From: JANDLT01 sp041743485
GTDB taxonomy: Bacteria; Acidobacteriota; Blastocatellia; Pyrinomonadales; Pyrinomonadaceae
Direction of reading: 5' to 3'
Assembly (NCBI GenBank): GCA_041743485.1
Contig: JBGTMR010000006.1
Coordinates: forward strand, 1 to 15,380
DNA: 15,380 bases
Under the pieces are notes generated by a model. That model had not been told where the DNA came from and made no database searches. It was given only the letters and a program-made list of their open reading frames with translations. The position numbers were made by a program, and so were the translations under genes. Below, piece by piece: positions 12,774 through 15,380 of this stretch (position 1 is the first letter of the stretch; each line of letters opens with the position of its first letter).

Positions 12774-13171
12774 TCCGTTTCTTGACTTAATGGCTTTATT
12801 CTCGTTGTGTCACGGTAACGGTAATATCGCTGTACGCCATAAAATGTAAGGTAAGAAGCAAGCCCAATAAATAAAATCAAGCCAAGCGTTCCGCCAATCA
12901 CTTTGGGATTTATTAGCGCATACAACCAAAAAGACAATGGGATCGCTACGAAAACAAGCGAGTACACCCATTGGTTTAACTTGCCCACACCAAGAAGTGT
13001 CATGAAAATTCCAATCAATCCGATGCCAACGAGGACGACCGTATTTTTCGGACCTTTCGATTGTGGGTCAACGATTGTTGCGATAAGGAAAATCGAGGAA
13101 AAGATAAACATAAATACGCCCGGTATGCCACAGAGCACAAAAAGTAAAGCAGTAATAAGTTTCGAGTTCAT
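12770..13171 (-). CDS. Small multi-pass membrane protein, putative immunity protein
   Basis: The 133-residue product has about four hydrophobic segments: 'LITALLFVLCGIPGVFMFIF', 'VVLVGIGLIGIFMTLLGVG', 'WVYSLVFVAIPLSFWLYALI' and 'IGGTLGLILFIGLASYLTFY'. A basic tail (GVQRYYRYRDTTRIK) follows. It lies between two RHS modules, directly after the 13349 tip in reading direction, where immunity genes are found. An integral membrane immunity protein would suit a membrane-active or periplasmic toxin. The stop codon falls on the junction with the next RHS core (overlap of four bases), so the core was joined exactly at the gene's end. A 24-codon frame upstream overlaps its start. No family is recognised. 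Confidence 0.68.
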   Translation of the reverse strand: MNSKLITALLFVLCGIPGVFMFIFSSIFLIATIVDPQSKGPKNTVVLVGIGLIGIFMTLLGVGKLNQWVYSLVFVAIPLSFWLYALINPKVIGGTLGLILFIGLASYLTFYGVQRYYRYRDTTRIKPLSQETD

Positions 13172-13242
13172 AGAGTGGGAAAAGGTGCGTTGAGCGCGGC
13201 GATAAATGAAAGAAGTAAAGTCAAGAGCGTGCTAGGTTCCAT
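13168..13242 (-). CDS. Possible 24-residue hydrophobic peptide overlapping the membrane immunity gene
   Basis: ATG 13242 opens a short frame (MEPSTLLTLLLSFIAALNAP...) ending in a TGA that overlaps the ATG of the membrane protein (ATGA, 13171-13168). The peptide is mostly Leu, Ala, Phe and Thr and could span or insert into a membrane. The overlap suggests translational coupling. The membrane protein has no ribosome site of its own, which is a weak argument that this frame is translated. No Shine-Dalgarno is clear for it either. Confidence 0.3.
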   Translation of the reverse strand: MEPSTLLTLLLSFIAALNAPFPTL

Positions 13243-13348
13243 AGTGATTCAATTCGAGATTAGAGACCAAATTAAATGTTAGCTTAGAATTTCAAACTGA
13301 ACCACTACCCTAGTCGCGCTCTCGACTCCTGCGATAGAGTGTACTTCT

Positions 13349-14265
13349 TCATAGCAGAATGATGGGGTCTCCTATTGTGCCTTTCCACGGATCAAGCTTG
13401 ATTGACGGACATCGCGGGTTGCTCGAATTAGCTCTTATCCAAGTATGAGGATGCCAATTTGTGAACGGAATCGTGCTTTCCTCGAAGTCGAAACTCCATT
13501 GATTATCGTAGTGGTTAGCTTCAAGTGCTGGCTTAAGGGCACACGATTGACCCACGCAACTTAAGTACGGAGTATCACCCGTCAGTTCAGCGTAAGTTCC
13601 TTGAATACCGTTGAGCGGGAAGAATGGGTTACGTTCTCTGTTTGCGGTCATGTTATTTACCGTAGCGTCAAAAGTGTCGTGTATCAATCGAACATCTCTG
13701 GAACAGTCATCACAATCCGATTCTCGTGGCTGAGCCAGCATATTAAGCAGCCCAAGAAACGGCATTTGAACCAACCCGCTTGGGTCTTTGCGGTTGACCG
13801 GATTGTTTTCCACATAAGCAAACCAATTTACTCCACCATCAAACCCAATCGGGTCTTCGGAAATGAACCTGCCGACCACCGCGTCGTACCACCGTGCGCG
13901 GTAGTAATAAAGTCCCGTGAACTCGTCGCGCTCTCTGCCCGTGAAGGTGTATCTCGTTCTAGGGCTGGCGGGTGTGTCGCCGAACGCATCGTAACTCATC
14001 CGCTCCACCACGTTGCCCGCCGCATCGGTTAAAGCCGTCGTCGAACCTAAATGGTCGTGTGTGAAGTAGAACGTTCCCCGCAGGTGACGATTGCCGCAGC
14101 TTCTCATCAACTCCCAGCCCGTTCAAATAATCAACCGTCGTGCCATCTTGCTGAATGTCGCGCACCACAATCTTGCCCGTCATAAACGAACTTCGTCGTC
14201 TGTCCGGTGCTTGGCGCACGCTCGACCCTTCTCCCCAAAGCGTCGTACTTGTAGTTGACGCTCAT
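13349..14265 (-). pseudogene. Orphan RHS C-terminal module, frameshifted twice, with tip
   Basis: The core begins right after the DUF4279 stop (MSVNYKYDALGRRVERAPST). It shifts frame at an extra A (plus strand, about 14169) after 'FVYDGQD' and again at a C4 run (14076-14079) after 'LRQSSPAG'. It then stays open to 13349. The last frame has the usual 'GRERDEFTGLYYYRARWYD' and 'GRFISEDPIGFDGG' end, then 'NPVNRKDPSGL' and a 140-residue tip from about 13767. The tip contains 'CDDCSRDVRLIHDTFDAT', 'SCVGQSCALKPALEANHYDN', 'NWHPHTWIRANSSNP' and 'IKLDPWKGTIG'. Cys, His and Asp in that order, with an 'LDPW' end, recall papain-like or transglutaminase folds, but this is tentative. Not translatable as one protein; a silent tip donor is the best reading. 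The 13171 membrane protein is the likely partner. Confidence 0.78.
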
Positions 14266-14293
14266 ATTCTTTGTGAAAGAATTTCCCTACATC

Positions 14294-14698
14294 TCAAACT
14301 ACGGACTTGTAATTATCGACAAAGACTTCAACGCCGAACTCACTCAACTTTTTCAAGGTGTGCGGTGATAAGGTAAAACTGCTATTAAGTTCAGACTGAA
14401 AGTGACCACACCAAAGGATGACCTTGAACCTATTCTTGTAATTTTCTATTTCGCTTTTAACAGGCAAAAGCTTTTCCAGTACGAAGTTCAACCCTTCTTC
14501 TAAAGATGCCCAAACTTTGCTGCCATGAGATTCTGAGTATCCATTGTATGCCCACATTCCTTCTTCCCAGCATGTGGTTTTCCCCTTCCTATCACCTGAT
14601 TTTCTAGTTAGTGTTGGTTCAAGGTTTAGTGCGGCAGTTACGGCAGAGGGATCAAAGTCCTTGCCATAAATTCTAAATTCCACTGTGTATTCATTCAT
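14294..14698 (-). CDS. DUF4279 protein, putative immunity protein of the rightmost RHS tip
   Basis: This 134-residue cytoplasmic protein starts MNEYTVEFRIYGKDFDPSAV, followed by 'TAALNLEPTLTRKSGDRKGK', the N-terminal signature of DUF4279 (an F-R-I-x-G strand, 'FDP..VT..L.L.PT' helix). Later parts include 'WEEGMWAYNGYSE', 'SLEEGLNFVLEKLLPVKSEI' and 'FTLSPHTLKKLSEFGVEVFV'. DUF4279 genes are found mainly beside polymorphic toxins and are regarded as immunity proteins. ATG 14698 has AAGGA six bases upstream and lies 54 bases after the RHS stop (14753), suggesting cotranscription. It appears intact. The assignment to the 14753 tip rests on adjacency. Confidence 0.85.
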   Translation of the reverse strand: MNEYTVEFRIYGKDFDPSAVTAALNLEPTLTRKSGDRKGKTTCWEEGMWAYNGYSESHGSKVWASLEEGLNFVLEKLLPVKSEIENYKNRFKVILWCGHFQSELNSSFTLSPHTLKKLSEFGVEVFVDNYKSVV

Positions 14699-14752
14699 AA
14701 CTTTTCCTTCTGTGGGGTCATTACATATCGGCTGCTCAAGGTTGCTTAGGGT

Positions 14753-15380
14753 TCAATGTCCGGCAACAACTGGGACTCTTCCTCCGCTACCAATTATCCA
14801 TCTAATTACTGGCGCGGCAACAGCAGGTCCGCCTATAACAACTCCGCCGCCGATAATGCTGCCGCCGAGTATCTTGCCCCAGAACTGCTCCATCTGCCTG
14901 TGCGATTCTTCTTGTAATCGGAACTCTTCTAAAGTCGGACCGGGAAATCGCTTTGGATGTGGTGCAGGCTCTCTACATTGGGATGGTTCTGGTTTCTTTC
15001 CTCCATAGCAATTACCTCCCTTTGGTGCGCCTCTGTTTAACCATTCTGCGTAAGCATTTTCAACTTCTTCTTTATTTGCATCCGGGTCTCCGGGTTCTTT
15101 CCAGCACCTGTGAAACCACTTGTGAAAATCACTGTCATTGCGCCCGTACCATCTGTCTCGTCGTTTTTTCTTTTCCAGTCCGAATGGGTCGTTGAAACTA
15201 ATTGGATTGTTTTCGACATAAGCATAGAAGTTAATCCCACCTTCAAACCCAATCGGGTCTTCGGAGATGAACCTGCCGACCACCGCGTCGTACCACCTCG
15301 CGCGGTAATAATAAAGTCCGGTGAACTCGTCGCGCTCTCTGCCCGTGAATGTGTATCGCGTGCGCGGGCTGGCGGGCGTG
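14753..15380 (-). CDS. RHS repeat protein, C-terminal end with toxin tip (runs off right edge)
   Basis: The minus frame is open from the window edge. It reads TPASPRTRYTFTGRERDEFT, then 'GLYYYRARWYDAVVGRFISE' and 'DPIGFEGGINFYAYVENNP' up to 'FNDPFGL', the conserved RHS shell end where self-cleavage releases the toxin. The tip (about 140 residues from 15172) begins with a basic patch (EKKKRRDRWYGRNDSDFHKW) and continues 'FHRCWKEPGDPDANKEEVEN' and 'PKGGNCYGGKKPEP'. A helical, Gln/Glu-rich piece (LEEFRLQEESHRQMEQFW) and a glycine-rich hydrophobic end (GGSIIGGGVVIGGPAVAAPV) follow. No toxin family is recognised. The hydrophobic end could insert into a membrane or guide delivery. The partner gene is DUF4279 at 14294. 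If the molecule is circular this is the 3' end of the gene starting at 2030. Confidence 0.85.
   Translation of the reverse strand, partial: TPASPRTRYTFTGRERDEFTGLYYYRARWYDAVVGRFISEDPIGFEGGINFYAYVENNPISFNDPFGLEKKKRRDRWYGRNDSDFHKWFHRCWKEPGDPDANKEEVENAYAEWLNRGAPKGGNCYGGKKPEPSQCREPAPHPKRFPGPTLEEFRLQEESHRQMEQFWGKILGGSIIGGGVVIGGPAVAAPVIRWIIGSGGRVPVVAGH

Noticed and set aside
1..15380. CRISPR array, transposase, integrase or tRNA
   Set aside because: No regularly spaced short repeats and no DDE, tyrosine or serine recombinase motifs were seen, and nothing resembling a tRNA was noticed. The long repeats are RHS coding sequence.

Overview
The window looks like most or all of a small mobilizable plasmid, or an integrated copy of one, from a Gram-negative bacterium. 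It carries a plasmid-type replication protein, a MobC/relaxase pair with a recognisable transfer origin, several toxin-antitoxin addiction modules, and a large RHS polymorphic-toxin locus as cargo. No chromosomal housekeeping, ribosomal RNA or tRNA gene is visible. A lipobox lipoprotein and a Sec-exported RHS protein fit a diderm host. The mix of Uma2, UPF0175/DUF3368 and long RHS genes is common in Acidobacteriota (Blastocatellia) and similar environmental phyla, but that placement is only a guess.

Layout, left to right. Positions 1-2030 (minus) hold the 5' two-thirds of an RHS gene: signal peptide, three fibronectin-III-like repeats, DUF6531, then YD repeats running off the left edge. Positions 2031-2727 are intergenic, with two hairpins, one a strong bidirectional terminator. 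Positions 2728-4855 (minus) form a tightly packed addiction cluster: VapB-like antitoxin, PIN toxin (frameshifted near its end), Uma2 nuclease, UPF0175 antitoxin and DUF3368 PIN-like toxin. A ParE remnant sits at 4984-5100. Positions 5125-7946 (minus) are the mobilization operon: MobC, relaxase (frameshifted near its C-terminus) and a coiled-coil membrane protein (also frameshifted). Positions 7947-8281 are non-coding and contain a hairpin abutting an IncP-type ATCCTG|C nic site, a candidate oriT. A ribbon-helix-helix gene with an in-frame stop follows at 8282-8581 (plus). The replication gene lies at 8642-9763 (minus) and contains iteron-like 15-bp repeats. A hairpin-rich control region (9764-9970) and a two-HTH DNA-binding protein (9971-10489) complete the backbone.

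From 10575 to the right edge, all on the minus strand, is an array of RHS 3' ends. Each repeats a GC-rich, nearly invariant RHS core end; three are followed by a different AT-rich toxin tip and then a different putative immunity gene. The rightmost copy (14753-15380) is open to the window edge and is probably the tip of an intact RHS gene, with a DUF4279 protein as immunity. Next come a frameshifted orphan with a membrane-protein partner, an orphan with a lipoprotein partner, and a tipless stump. This is the expected structure of a toxin-tip reservoir in which recombination in the core can swap the active tip.

The left RHS 5' part and the right RHS 3' part share strand and reading direction, so on a circular molecule they would be one gene crossing the window ends. 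At least five single-base frameshifts and one nonsense codon interrupt otherwise conserved genes. That suggests either a decaying element or an error-prone assembly, and it limits how far any one broken gene should be interpreted.
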